NCBI GenBank assembly: GCA_017404555.1
Contig: JAFRCD010000006.1
Location: 62,001 to 126,000 of the forward strand
Source of the DNA: Bacilli bacterium
GTDB taxonomy: Bacteria > Bacillota_I > Bacilli_A > RF39 > UBA660
Length of the DNA: 64,000 bases
Direction: 5' to 3'
Shown: positions 34,987-42,490 of the stretch, piece after piece
Numbering within the stretch: the stretch's first letter is position 1
Layout: each line of letters opens with the position of its first letter
Notes under the pieces: model-generated
What the model was told of the DNA's origin: nothing
The model's database searches: none
What the model saw: only the letters and a program-made list of their open reading frames with translations
Position numbers and translations under genes: made by a program

Positions 34987-35567
34987 TGAAAAAAAGTGAT
35001 ATTAGAGCCCTAATAATTATAGGAATAATTTTAGTTATAATATGTGTAGTTGCCTATGTATTAAATATTAAAGAAAACCAAATTTTTACAAAAACCAAAA
35101 TGAAAGATATTGAATTTCAAAACATGGAAATATTAACTGAATTAACAAAAAATGAGAAGGAACACTTTAAAGTAAAAATTTTAAATTATTTAAACAAAAA
35201 GCATTATTCATACTATACGAAAGTTATATTTAAAGAAGTAGAAACTGAAGAGGAAAAGACTTATATTTACTTCTATCTTAATAATGATTTTAAAACTTTA
35301 TTTGAATGTCTTTATAACAGTGGTAATCCTAAAATTTACTATTTGGGTGATGAACTTGTTCCTCATTATGAATCAAAGAATACCTCTAAAATGTATATGG
35401 CTATTATGAATCCAGAAGAGTATAAAGAATATATAGCTCAAGAAAAAATTAATGAGGAAGAAAATAAGCAATTAGAAGAGAATAATGCTGATGTTGAAAA
35501 GGATTTAGAAGAAACGAGAAAGGAAGCAGAAAAATTACCACCAGATGATGATAATCCGTGGTCATGA
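34986..35567 (+). CDS. Single-pass membrane protein of unknown function in the type IV locus
   Basis: Not recognised. The 193-residue product has one N-terminal membrane segment (about 9-27), an external domain with a Y-I-Y-F-Y-L-N-N-D-F strand, and a Glu-rich, probably helical C-terminus ending D-D-N-P-W-S. The TAATG overlap (the A of the stop codon is the A of the start codon) couples it to the hydrolase gene. Size and topology are those of small VirB8-like or TcpC-like accessory proteins, but I see no specific motif to support either. Confidence 0.45.
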   Translation: MKKSDIRALIIIGIILVIICVVAYVLNIKENQIFTKTKMKDIEFQNMEILTELTKNEKEHFKVKILNYLNKKHYSYYTKVIFKEVETEEEKTYIYFYLNNDFKTLFECLYNSGNPKIYYLGDELVPHYESKNTSKMYMAIMNPEEYKEYIAQEKINEEENKQLEENNADVEKDLEETRKEAEKLPPDDDNPWS

Positions 35568-35570
35568 TGG

Positions 35571-35599
35571 TTGTTAATTATGGTAATTTGTGCTAATAT
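35571..35599 (+). promoter_or_regulatory. Candidate promoter of the VirD4 gene
   Basis: TTGTTA (35571-35576), 17-base spacer, TAATAT (35594-35599) preceded by TGc. It is in the 56-base gap before the VirD4 gene. Confidence 0.5.
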
Positions 35600-35623
35600 T
35601 ATATATATAGATGGAGGAATACT

Positions 35624-37681
35624 ATGAAGCTAAAAGTACGTGCTGAAGCTGAAGATTGGTTTATGTTTATTGTTTTTGCAATATTTCTATTTTATGTTGT
35701 TTGTCTAATAGTATCAAATATTGCTTCTTTTTCAGCTGATGGTTTATTTTCAGGACTTAATCCCTTACCAGCTTTAATGCCTGGAAGAATTTTAACGACT
35801 CTTATTTTCTATTTTGTTATTTTAATAGGAATTTTTGTTAGTGTTTCTTCTAGATTTTTCGAATTTGATGAAGGTATTGGTATTGAAACCAGTAAAAAAA
35901 TGAAAGGTTATTCTAGATGGGCTAAAGAAAGTGAAATTCAAAAATATAAAGGAACAGAAATGGTTAATGTCCGCGATGATAATATTAAAACAGCGGGTGT
36001 TCCTATTATGTATAAAGGTAATAATATTTGGGTTGATAATGGTGAAAACCATACCTTAGTAATTGGTGCTACGGGTTCTGGTAAAACACAATCAATAGTT
36101 TTGCCAACTGTAAAACTATTATCTAAAGCGCGTGAGTCAATGGTTATTACTGACCCTAAAGGTGAAATATATGAAAAAACAGCGGAAATGTTAAAAGAAA
36201 AAGGTTATCAAATATTACTTCTTAATTTCCGTAATCCGCAAAATGGTAATTCTTGGAATCCAATGGATTTACCATATAAAATGTATAAAGAAGGAAACCA
36301 TGACAAAGCAATTGAGCTTTTAGATGATCTTGCTCAAAATATTTTGTATGATGAATCTAATAAAGATGATCCATTCTGGGAGCAAACTTCTGCTGATTAT
36401 TTTTCCGGTGTCGCTTTGGGGCTTTTTGAAGATGCGCGGGAAGACCAAATAAATATTAATAGTATTTCGTTAATGACAACAACTGGAGAAGAGAAATTTG
36501 GTGGTTCTAACTATATAAAGGAATACTTTAATATGAAAGATCAAACTAGTCCAGCGGTTATTAATGCTTCTGCTACTGTTAATGCACCAACAGAAACTAA
36601 AGGTTCAATTCTTTCGGTATTTAGACAAAAAATAAAGATGTTTGCATCTCGGGAGAATTTGTCAGAAATGTTATCATATTCTGATATTGATTTAAAAACT
36701 ATTGGTGAAAAACCAACTGCAGTATTTATTGTAATCCAAGATGAAAAGAAGACATATCATGCTTTAGCTACCATCTTAGTTAAACAAATATATGAAACAC
36801 TTATTTCAGTTGCTCAAGAACACGGTGGGAAGTTACCAGTGAGAACTAATTTTATCTTAGATGAGTTTGCTAATATGCCACCTCTAAAAGATATTACAAC
36901 AATGATTACCGCAGCTCGTTCTAGATTAATTAGATTTACAATGATTATTCAGAACTTTGCCCAACTTGATCAAGTATATGGTAAAGAGAATGCCGAAACA
37001 ATTAGAGGTAACTGTGGTAATTTAATTTATTTGATAACTACTGAGCTTAAAGCTTTGGAAGAAATATCAAAGATGGCTGGTGAAGTTAAATCTAAAAAGG
37101 ATGATAAAACAGCTTCAACCCCATTAGTAACCGTTACTGATTTACAGAAGATGAAAGAAAATGATGTCATTATAATGCGACTTCGTCTTTCACCATTTAA
37201 AACACATTTTACTCCTGATTGGCAAATTAATTGGGGTAAAGAATATCCTAAGGCTGAATATCCATCTCGAACAAAAAGAGAATTACATATCTTTGATATT
37301 AAGGAATTTGTAAAACAAAAGAAAAAGGAAAAGATTATTGAGATGATGAATGCAGCTGAGAAGGAAGAAAAAGAAATGACTCCAGCTTTAGAAGTTAATG
37401 CACCAACAATGACTCCAAAACCAATTCCAAGTGCAGTTCCTCCAAGGGCAAATGATGATTTAGGACTTGATGTTGATGAATTGGTTAGAAAAATAGATAA
37501 GAAGATTGCAGAGCTTGAAAAAGAAGAGGAAGAAGAGAAAAAGAAACAAGGAGTAAAAGGAGTTGCAGAGGTTAATCCAGTTAATGAGACTAACAGAGTT
37601 GTTGAGGAAAAGAAACCAGTTAATTTGGAATTAAAGGATGAAGAAGAAGAGAATTATTTCGATGATTTCTTTGATGAATAA
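35624..37681 (+). CDS. VirD4/TraG-type coupling protein ATPase
   Basis: Delivers substrate (DNA or protein) to the type IV channel. The 685-residue protein has two N-terminal membrane segments (about 13-35 and 55-75), Walker A G-A-T-G-S-G-K-T at 148-155, and D-P-K-G-E-I-Y-E shortly after. The TraG signature L-D-E-F-A-N-M-P-P-L lies near 415, and I-I-Q-N-F-A-Q-L near 445. The C-terminal 130 residues are Glu/Lys/Pro-rich and hydrophilic. ATG has GGAGG upstream. A coupling protein usually accompanies a relaxase, but none is seen here. A protein-substrate role, or relaxases encoded elsewhere, are both possible. Confidence 0.9.
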   Translation: MKLKVRAEAEDWFMFIVFAIFLFYVVCLIVSNIASFSADGLFSGLNPLPALMPGRILTTLIFYFVILIGIFVSVSSRFFEFDEGIGIETSKKMKGYSRWAKESEIQKYKGTEMVNVRDDNIKTAGVPIMYKGNNIWVDNGENHTLVIGATGSGKTQSIVLPTVKLLSKARESMVITDPKGEIYEKTAEMLKEKGYQILLLNFRNPQNGNSWNPMDLPYKMYKEGNHDKAIELLDDLAQNILYDESNKDDPFWEQTSADYFSGVALGLFEDAREDQININSISLMTTTGEEKFGGSNYIKEYFNMKDQTSPAVINASATVNAPTETKGSILSVFRQKIKMFASRENLSEMLSYSDIDLKTIGEKPTAVFIVIQDEKKTYHALATILVKQIYETLISVAQEHGGKLPVRTNFILDEFANMPPLKDITTMITAARSRLIRFTMIIQNFAQLDQVYGKENAETIRGNCGNLIYLITTELKALEEISKMAGEVKSKKDDKTASTPLVTVTDLQKMKENDVIIMRLRLSPFKTHFTPDWQINWGKEYPKAEYPSRTKRELHIFDIKEFVKQKKKEKIIEMMNAAEKEEKEMTPALEVNAPTMTPKPIPSAVPPRANDDLGLDVDELVRKIDKKIAELEKEEEEEKKKQGVKGVAEVNPVNETNRVVEEKKPVNLELKDEEEENYFDDFFDE

Positions 37682-37704
37682 TAAATTCAAGGGCGGTGAA
37701 GAAA

Positions 37705-38916
37705 ATGAAAGATGATTTAAAAACAGAAGTAGTTAATCCAAAAATTGACGAGGAAAAGAATAATAGTAGTAATAGTAATAACAGTAATAAAAGATTAGGA
37801 GATATTTTTAGAAAACTATTGCAAAATAAAATGATGAAATATATGGCTATGTTAGTGGGATTGTTAGTTATATTTCTATTAGTAATGTTCATAGTATCAG
37901 TGTTATTTCCAGGAAAACCATCTTATGCTAAAGTAGAAGCAACAATGGAAAATGCGGCTAGAGCTTATTTCCATGATAGGAGTGATAAACTTCCACAGGA
38001 AGAGCTTTCTTCAGTTAGTATTTCAGCTGAAAGATTAGCAGAATTAAAATATATGAAGACTTTGGATAAATATTTTAAGGATGATACTGAATGCTCTGGT
38101 AATGTAACTGTTACTAAGAATTCTGCTGATACTTATAATTATGTAGGATATTTAGATTGTGGTAAGGATTATGTTACTAAGGAATTTTATAAAGAAATAA
38201 TTGCCTCTAAGAATATAGTTAATAATGGTTATGGTATTTATAACATCAATAACGAATTTGTTTATAAAGGTGAAATTAAGAATAACTACGTTATGGTAGA
38301 TAAATTACTATTTAGAATAGTTAAAGTTAATTCTAATAATGAAGTAGTTTTAATTTTAAATGAGCCAACTACAGTAAGAGAAGTTTGGGATGATAGATTT
38401 AATAAGTCTCAAGACTGGGAATCTGGTATTAATGATTATGCTGTTAGTAGAGCTAGAGACTACTTAAAGAATATGTATAATGTTGGTGATGATGAAACCA
38501 TTAAACTAAGTGCAAATACTAAAGAAAAACTAGTTAAGTTTAATGCTTGTATTGGTAAGAGAAAAGAAGATGAGACAGCAAAAGATAATTCAGTTGAATG
38601 TAGTAGAATGCTTAGTAATCAAATTATTTCTCTATTAACAGCAGCTGATTATATGAATGCTAGTGCTGATGTTAATTGTCGTAAAACATTAGATAAATCA
38701 TGTAAAAACTATAATTATTTAGCTGATGATGAAAACTGGTGGCTTTTAACTGCTGATGCTAAAAATGATTTTGAAGTATATCAAGTTGATAATGGTATTA
38801 TTGATATATTTAAGGCATCACAAACAGCTAAGTTTAAACCAATTATTCATTTAGGACCAACTACTAAATATGATAGTGGTAAAGGTACTGAAAAAGATCC
38901 ATATGTGTTTAGATAG
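37705..38916 (+). CDS. Membrane-anchored surface protein, paralogue of the 14205 protein
   Basis: I chose ATG 37705 (GGCGGTG 6 bases upstream), giving 403 residues. There is a cytosolic Asn/Lys-rich head, one membrane segment (about 45-66) and an external remainder. After the membrane it has M-E-N-A-A-R-A-Y-F, then L-P. Later comes the module F-V-Y-K-G-E-I-K-N-N-Y and L-L-F-R-I-V-K-V (about 185-215), and the C-terminus is G-K-G-T-E-K-D-P-Y. All three blocks align with the protein at 14205-15989, but the Ig-like domain is absent here. Function unknown. It closes the locus: a terminator follows, then unrelated housekeeping genes. Confidence 0.55.
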   Translation: MKDDLKTEVVNPKIDEEKNNSSNSNNSNKRLGDIFRKLLQNKMMKYMAMLVGLLVIFLLVMFIVSVLFPGKPSYAKVEATMENAARAYFHDRSDKLPQEELSSVSISAERLAELKYMKTLDKYFKDDTECSGNVTVTKNSADTYNYVGYLDCGKDYVTKEFYKEIIASKNIVNNGYGIYNINNEFVYKGEIKNNYVMVDKLLFRIVKVNSNNEVVLILNEPTTVREVWDDRFNKSQDWESGINDYAVSRARDYLKNMYNVGDDETIKLSANTKEKLVKFNACIGKRKEDETAKDNSVECSRMLSNQIISLLTAADYMNASADVNCRKTLDKSCKNYNYLADDENWWLLTADAKNDFEVYQVDNGIIDIFKASQTAKFKPIIHLGPTTKYDSGKGTEKDPYVFR

Positions 38917-38936
38917 ACCATAATGGTCTTTTTTTC
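38915..38936 (+). terminator. Terminator at the end of the secretion locus
   Basis: AGACCAT / ATGGTCT short stem (38915-38921 and 38923-38929) followed by seven T residues, overlapping the stop codon. Confidence 0.75.
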
Positions 38937-38979
38937 TACACCGAAAATCTCCTTTTTATATAATATATTAGGAGGTTAT

Positions 38980-39270
38980 ATGAATATTTCAATTGATATT
39001 TTAAAAAGATTAATGGAGAAGGAAGAACTCCATTTAATTGATATTAGGTCTTCATCTCAATATGGAAAAGGTAGTATTGAAGGAGCAGTTAATATACCAG
39101 CTGATCAACTTATTAATGCTCCTAGTAAATATTTAAATTTGTTCGAAGAATATTACTTTTTTTGTGAACACGGTTATACTAGTAGGAGAGTAGTGTCTTT
39201 TCTAAATAAACTAGGTTATCATGTATTTAATATTGAAGGTGGTTTTTCTTTATATAATAAAAAAAGATAG
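38980..39270 (+). CDS. Rhodanese-like sulfurtransferase domain protein
   Basis: A single rhodanese domain of 96 residues: L-I-D-I-R-S-S-S-Q-Y-x-x-G-x-I-x-G-A-V-N-I-P, then the active-site loop F-F-C-E-H-G-Y-T-S with its catalytic Cys. Such proteins carry sulfur as a persulfide. I chose ATG 38980 because TAGGAGG sits 6 bases upstream; the longer frame would begin inside the preceding terminator. A TATAAT is present at 38959-38964. Substrate unknown. It is transcribed alone. Confidence 0.88.
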   Translation: MNISIDILKRLMEKEELHLIDIRSSSQYGKGSIEGAVNIPADQLINAPSKYLNLFEEYYFFCEHGYTSRRVVSFLNKLGYHVFNIEGGFSLYNKKR

Positions 39271-39285
39271 TTACTATCTTTTTTT
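39259..39285. terminator. Bidirectional terminator
   Basis: AAAAAGATAGT / ACTATCTTTTT stem (39261-39271 and 39273-39283), shared by the rhodanese gene and the convergent small gene. Confidence 0.8.
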
Positions 39286-39492
39286 GCGGTAATAATAATT
39301 ATTAGTATAAACTGGATATGGCGGATTATAATACATTGGGCAACATCCTTGATTATAATTACCATAGAAATGAGATTGATTGTTATTAGCAATACCATAT
39401 CCTAAAGCAGTGCCGGCAAGACCACCAACTACAAAGGGTGCCCAAAAAAACCGATCACCATTACTGTTTCTAAAAACTTGATTTTGATACAT
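39274..39492 (-). CDS. Small Gly/Tyr/Asn-rich protein of unknown function
   Basis: A 72-residue product with a short hydrophobic, Gly-rich helix (F-V-V-G-G-L-A-G-T-A-L-G-Y-G-I-A, about 20-35), then an Asn/Tyr/Pro-rich tail with a C-C pair, ending Y-Y-R-K-K-R. AGGAG sits upstream of the ATG, and a shared terminator lies downstream, so it is probably a real gene. The composition recalls small surface or spore-coat-like proteins of Bacilli, but I cannot assign it. Confidence 0.6.
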   Translation of the reverse strand: MYQNQVFRNSNGDRFFWAPFVVGGLAGTALGYGIANNNQSHFYGNYNQGCCPMYYNPPYPVYTNNYYYRKKR

Positions 39493-39545
39493 AATAACAC
39501 TCCTTTATAATAGCATATGTTTTATTTATAAATTGGTTAATGATA

Positions 39546-39554
39546 TGATATAAT
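39546..39554 (+). promoter_or_regulatory. Extended -10 promoter of the pseudouridine synthase gene
   Basis: TGaTATAAT, 18 bases before the ATG at 39572. Confidence 0.6.
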
Positions 39555-39571
39555 TTTATTAGGTGATTAAT

Positions 39572-40291
39572 ATGAAAAGACTTCAAAAAGTTATTAGTGA
39601 AGCAGGTATTGCTTCTAGAAGAAAAGCTGAAGATTTAATAGTAGCAGGAAAGGTCTCTGTAAATGGAAAAATAATAACTGAATTAGGATATAAAGTAAGT
39701 GGTAATGATATTGTTTCGGTGGATGGTAAAGAGCTAAAAAAAGAAGATAAAGTATATTTTTTACTTAATAAACCAAGAGGTGTAGTATCAACAACTAGTG
39801 ATGAAGTAGATAGAAAAACTGTCGTGGAATTAATTGATACTGATAAAGCTATTTTTCCAGTTGGTAGACTTGATTATGATACTACAGGACTTATTTTGCT
39901 TACTAATGATGGTGATTTTGCTAATATTATTACTCATCCTAGTTATGGTTTAAAAAAGACTTATATTGCTAAAATAAGTGGCATTTTAAATAAAGAAAAG
40001 GTAACTTTATTAAAAGATGGTATTCTAGTTGATGGTAAGAAGAGTAAAGCTTTAAGAGTTAAAACTCGTCGTATTGATAAAAATAAAAATACTTCTATTG
40101 TAGAAATAGAAGTAGCTGAAGGTAGAAATCATATAATTAAAAAGATGTTTAATGAAATAGGTTATGATGTTTTGAAATTAAAAAGAGAGAAAATAGATAT
40201 TTTCACGATTCAAGGGTTAAAATCAGGTGAATATCGCAAATTAACAGTTAAAGAAGTAAAAACGATTTATAGTTATAAAAAGAATCCTTAA
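39572..40291 (+). CDS. rluB: 23S rRNA pseudouridine synthase, RsuA/RluB family
   Basis: Converts a uridine in rRNA to pseudouridine. The 239-residue protein starts at ATG 39572 (AGGTGAT upstream). An N-terminal S4 RNA-binding domain (R-L-Q-K-V-I-S-E-A-G-I-A-S-R-R-K-A-E-D) is followed by the catalytic domain with G-R-L-D-Y-D-T-T-G-L, whose catalytic Asp is residue 101. A C-terminal G-R-N-H-I-I-K-K-M-F block is also present. The length fits RluB-type enzymes; RsuA or RluE/F cannot be strictly excluded. It is a single-gene unit. Confidence 0.88.
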   Translation: MKRLQKVISEAGIASRRKAEDLIVAGKVSVNGKIITELGYKVSGNDIVSVDGKELKKEDKVYFLLNKPRGVVSTTSDEVDRKTVVELIDTDKAIFPVGRLDYDTTGLILLTNDGDFANIITHPSYGLKKTYIAKISGILNKEKVTLLKDGILVDGKKSKALRVKTRRIDKNKNTSIVEIEVAEGRNHIIKKMFNEIGYDVLKLKREKIDIFTIQGLKSGEYRKLTVKEVKTIYSYKKNP

Positions 40292-40303
40292 TAAGGATTC
40301 TTT
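40279..40303. terminator. Bidirectional terminator
   Basis: AAAGAATCCTTA / TAAGGATTCTTT (40279-40290 and 40292-40303) between the convergent pseudouridine synthase and ferredoxin genes. Confidence 0.8.
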
Positions 40304-40496
40304 ATTCTTCTTCTGTAGAAATAGCACCAGTAGGACAAGATTCTACAGCGCTAGCAACTTCATCTTTTTGATCTTCATCTATTTCTTTCATAATTACTTC
40401 ACTTACACCATCATCATTAATTTCAAATACTTCTGGGGCAATCATTTGACATGCTCCACAACCAATACAAGCATCTTTATTTACTTTTGCTTTCAT
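40302..40496 (-). CDS. Ferredoxin, single [4Fe-4S] cluster
   Basis: A small electron carrier of 64 residues. Cluster ligands are C-I-G-C-G-A-C near the N-terminus and S-C-P-T-G-A-I near the C-terminus, giving four Cys for one [4Fe-4S] cluster. The middle is acidic. ATG 40496 (MKAKVNKDAC) is chosen with AAGGAG 9 bases upstream; a TTG three codons earlier is less likely. It is a plausible partner of the PFOR at 7887-11315. Confidence 0.92.
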   Translation of the reverse strand: MKAKVNKDACIGCGACQMIAPEVFEINDDGVSEVIMKEIDEDQKDEVASAVESCPTGAISTEEE

Positions 40497-40518
40497 TATT
40501 ATCAACTCCTTAAGTTTA

Positions 40519-40547
40519 AGTATACTAGAAAAATCTCTTTACGTAAA
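40519..40547 (-). promoter_or_regulatory. Promoter of the ferredoxin gene
   Basis: On the minus strand: TTTACG (40547-40542), 17-base spacer, TATACT (40524-40519). Confidence 0.6.
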
Positions 40548-40612
40548 GGACTAATTAATTTTATTTAATTGTAGATAATATTATGTTATATTTATTATAA
40601 GAGGGTGATACT

Positions 40613-41554
40613 ATGCCTAGTAGAATGGATCGCTATAAAACTAGTGTTGATAGTAATGATAATACTTTGAGCCGTAGTAGAAAGAATAAAGACTTGTATG
40701 ATGAGTTAGCAAATAACACTAAATATACTAATTTATCTGATGTTTCTAAGTTGACAGCAGTTGACGTTAATAAGGCTAAAAATTCAAAGACACGTGAAAG
40801 CTATCAACAGCTTAAAGAATATAATTTAAATGCTAGTAAACCAAAAGTAAAAAAAGAATTAGAAGAGTTTAATTATATTTATCAAGATCATGAGAATAGA
40901 ATTTATGATATTAATAGTATTTTAAAAGAAGCGAAGAAGAATAGAGAAAAAGTAGATGAATTAGAGAAGAAAAGGAATTTAAAGAATGATGAGTTTAATG
41001 CTACTAAAGGGGAACATAAAGAACTAAAAGAAGAGAATAAAAAGATTAAGAGCTTAATTGATACAATTGCGACTAAAACTTTAAATGGCGAATTAGATGT
41101 AAAGACTTCTACTGATCTTTTAAGCGATATTATGGCTAATGATGAAAACGATAAAGTAGAAGCTATGGAAGATAAAGAGAAAAAGGAAAAGTTGCCGGAT
41201 ATCAAAGAAACAACTGAAGATTTAAGTATTAGTAGAAAAATAATTGATAAAGATGCTATTAATCTAGCTGATACTGCTAAAGCCTTAAGTCAAGAAGAGA
41301 AGAAACCTAAGAAAAAAGCTTTGGAAAAGACAATTGATGATTTGTTTAAAGATATGGATAAGTCTTTTTATACCAAGAGTATGGACTTATCAGATAAAGA
41401 CTTTGTAAGAGACTTACAGACTGAAAAAGAAAGTAAACATATCTTTATTAAAATCTTATTAGTTTTAATGGTTTTAATTATAGCTTTAACAGTAGTATAT
41501 TTCGTTGTCTTTAATGGGGATATTGATAACGTAATGAAGTTAATTAAGAAATAA
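40613..41554 (+). CDS. Coiled-coil protein with C-terminal membrane anchor, unknown function
   Basis: Not recognised. The 313-residue product is hydrophilic and highly charged, with predicted coiled coil at about 85-150 (E-E-F-N-Y-I-Y-Q-D-H-E and repeated Lys/Glu heptads). A lysine/glutamate-rich linker follows, and a single membrane segment near the C-terminus (about 281-303). The bulk is therefore probably cytosolic and tail-anchored. GAGGGTGAT precedes the ATG. It has a terminator of its own and lies upstream of a second unknown gene and polC. Confidence 0.5.
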   Translation: MPSRMDRYKTSVDSNDNTLSRSRKNKDLYDELANNTKYTNLSDVSKLTAVDVNKAKNSKTRESYQQLKEYNLNASKPKVKKELEEFNYIYQDHENRIYDINSILKEAKKNREKVDELEKKRNLKNDEFNATKGEHKELKEENKKIKSLIDTIATKTLNGELDVKTSTDLLSDIMANDENDKVEAMEDKEKKEKLPDIKETTEDLSISRKIIDKDAINLADTAKALSQEEKKPKKKALEKTIDDLFKDMDKSFYTKSMDLSDKDFVRDLQTEKESKHIFIKILLVLMVLIIALTVVYFVVFNGDIDNVMKLIKK

Positions 41555-41582
41555 GAAATATTTTAAATATTTCTTTTTTTTA
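41553..41582 (+). terminator. Intrinsic terminator
   Basis: AAGAAATATT / AATATTTCTT stem (41553-41562 and 41566-41575) followed by T residues. Confidence 0.75.
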
Positions 41583-41638
41583 TTTAAAAAAGTATTCTAA
41601 CATGATATGATAGATATAGTTAAGGAGTAGTAGGCAGT

Positions 41639-42472
41639 ATGAAAATAAACTTTTTAATTAATGATTACAATTTAATCTGGAATGTGTTATTTCAAGCATC
41701 AATTACTGAAAGAGTACATGCTTTAAAACAGAAATTATGGAATAATTATAAAGATGCTTATAGTAAAGCTTATGGTGATAATAAGGAAATAATTGCGGAT
41801 TATAAAAACTTTATTCCTAATGACGATACTATTTATAATATGGTAGTAGGAAATGAAGTCTATTTAAATGTAAAAAGACAGACGGAGAAGTACCGGATAG
41901 AACTTTTAAATCTTTGGGATGAAAATAAAAAAGAGATAAATAAATTTGTGAAAGAAGTACTTAGAGTTGATATTGCTCCTGTTGATATTTTAGTAGTAAA
42001 TCCCCATGTTGATAATATGGATTTATCAGGGTTAGAAAAGGGTAACACTATTGTTTGGAGTAAGAAAATAGATAAAAGTGATAGAGCTAAAAGTCTAGCT
42101 ATTTTAATCTATTCAATTGCTTCTAAACTTACGCTTAAATATAAAGGTGATGATCTTTTAATAGCGCGTTCTGTTTTAGAATTGGCTTTATTAAATGAAT
42201 TGCCTACTAGACTAGGAAAAAGAAGTTATTATTTGATGGGTAGTACTAACCTACAGCCAATTAAAAGGCAAATATATCCTTATTTTCTTATGTATTTAGG
42301 AGTAACTAAGGAAGATATGACTAAATATATGGAAAGGGATAAAATAGCGTTTGACACTTTTAAATATACTTCAGAAAGACAATTAAAGAATGTTGATATT
42401 AATAGATTTATTAAGTTTTGTATAAATAATAAAAAGTATATTATGAGGATGAAATTATTGGATACAGTTTAG
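41639..42472 (+). CDS. Soluble protein of unknown function upstream of polC
   Basis: A 277-residue protein without signal peptide or membrane segment. It is mostly helical with a central Asp/Val-rich stretch (V-D-I-L-V-V-N-P-H-V-D). I do not recognise a family or catalytic motif. AAGGAG precedes the ATG with about 10 bases spacing. It is separated from polC by only 18 bases, so cotranscription is likely. This is context, not evidence of function. Confidence 0.45.
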   Translation: MKINFLINDYNLIWNVLFQASITERVHALKQKLWNNYKDAYSKAYGDNKEIIADYKNFIPNDDTIYNMVVGNEVYLNVKRQTEKYRIELLNLWDENKKEINKFVKEVLRVDIAPVDILVVNPHVDNMDLSGLEKGNTIVWSKKIDKSDRAKSLAILIYSIASKLTLKYKGDDLLIARSVLELALLNELPTRLGKRSYYLMGSTNLQPIKRQIYPYFLMYLGVTKEDMTKYMERDKIAFDTFKYTSERQLKNVDINRFIKFCINNKKYIMRMKLLDTV

Positions 42473-42490
42473 AAAAAGAGGTGATGCATC

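Noticed and set aside
12633-38916. An integrative conjugative element.
   Set aside because: Conjugation-type ATPases and a coupling protein are present, but there is no relaxase, integrase, excisionase or direct-repeat attachment site, and base use looks like the flanks. The tyrosine recombinase at 60728 is the housekeeping XerC next to topA.
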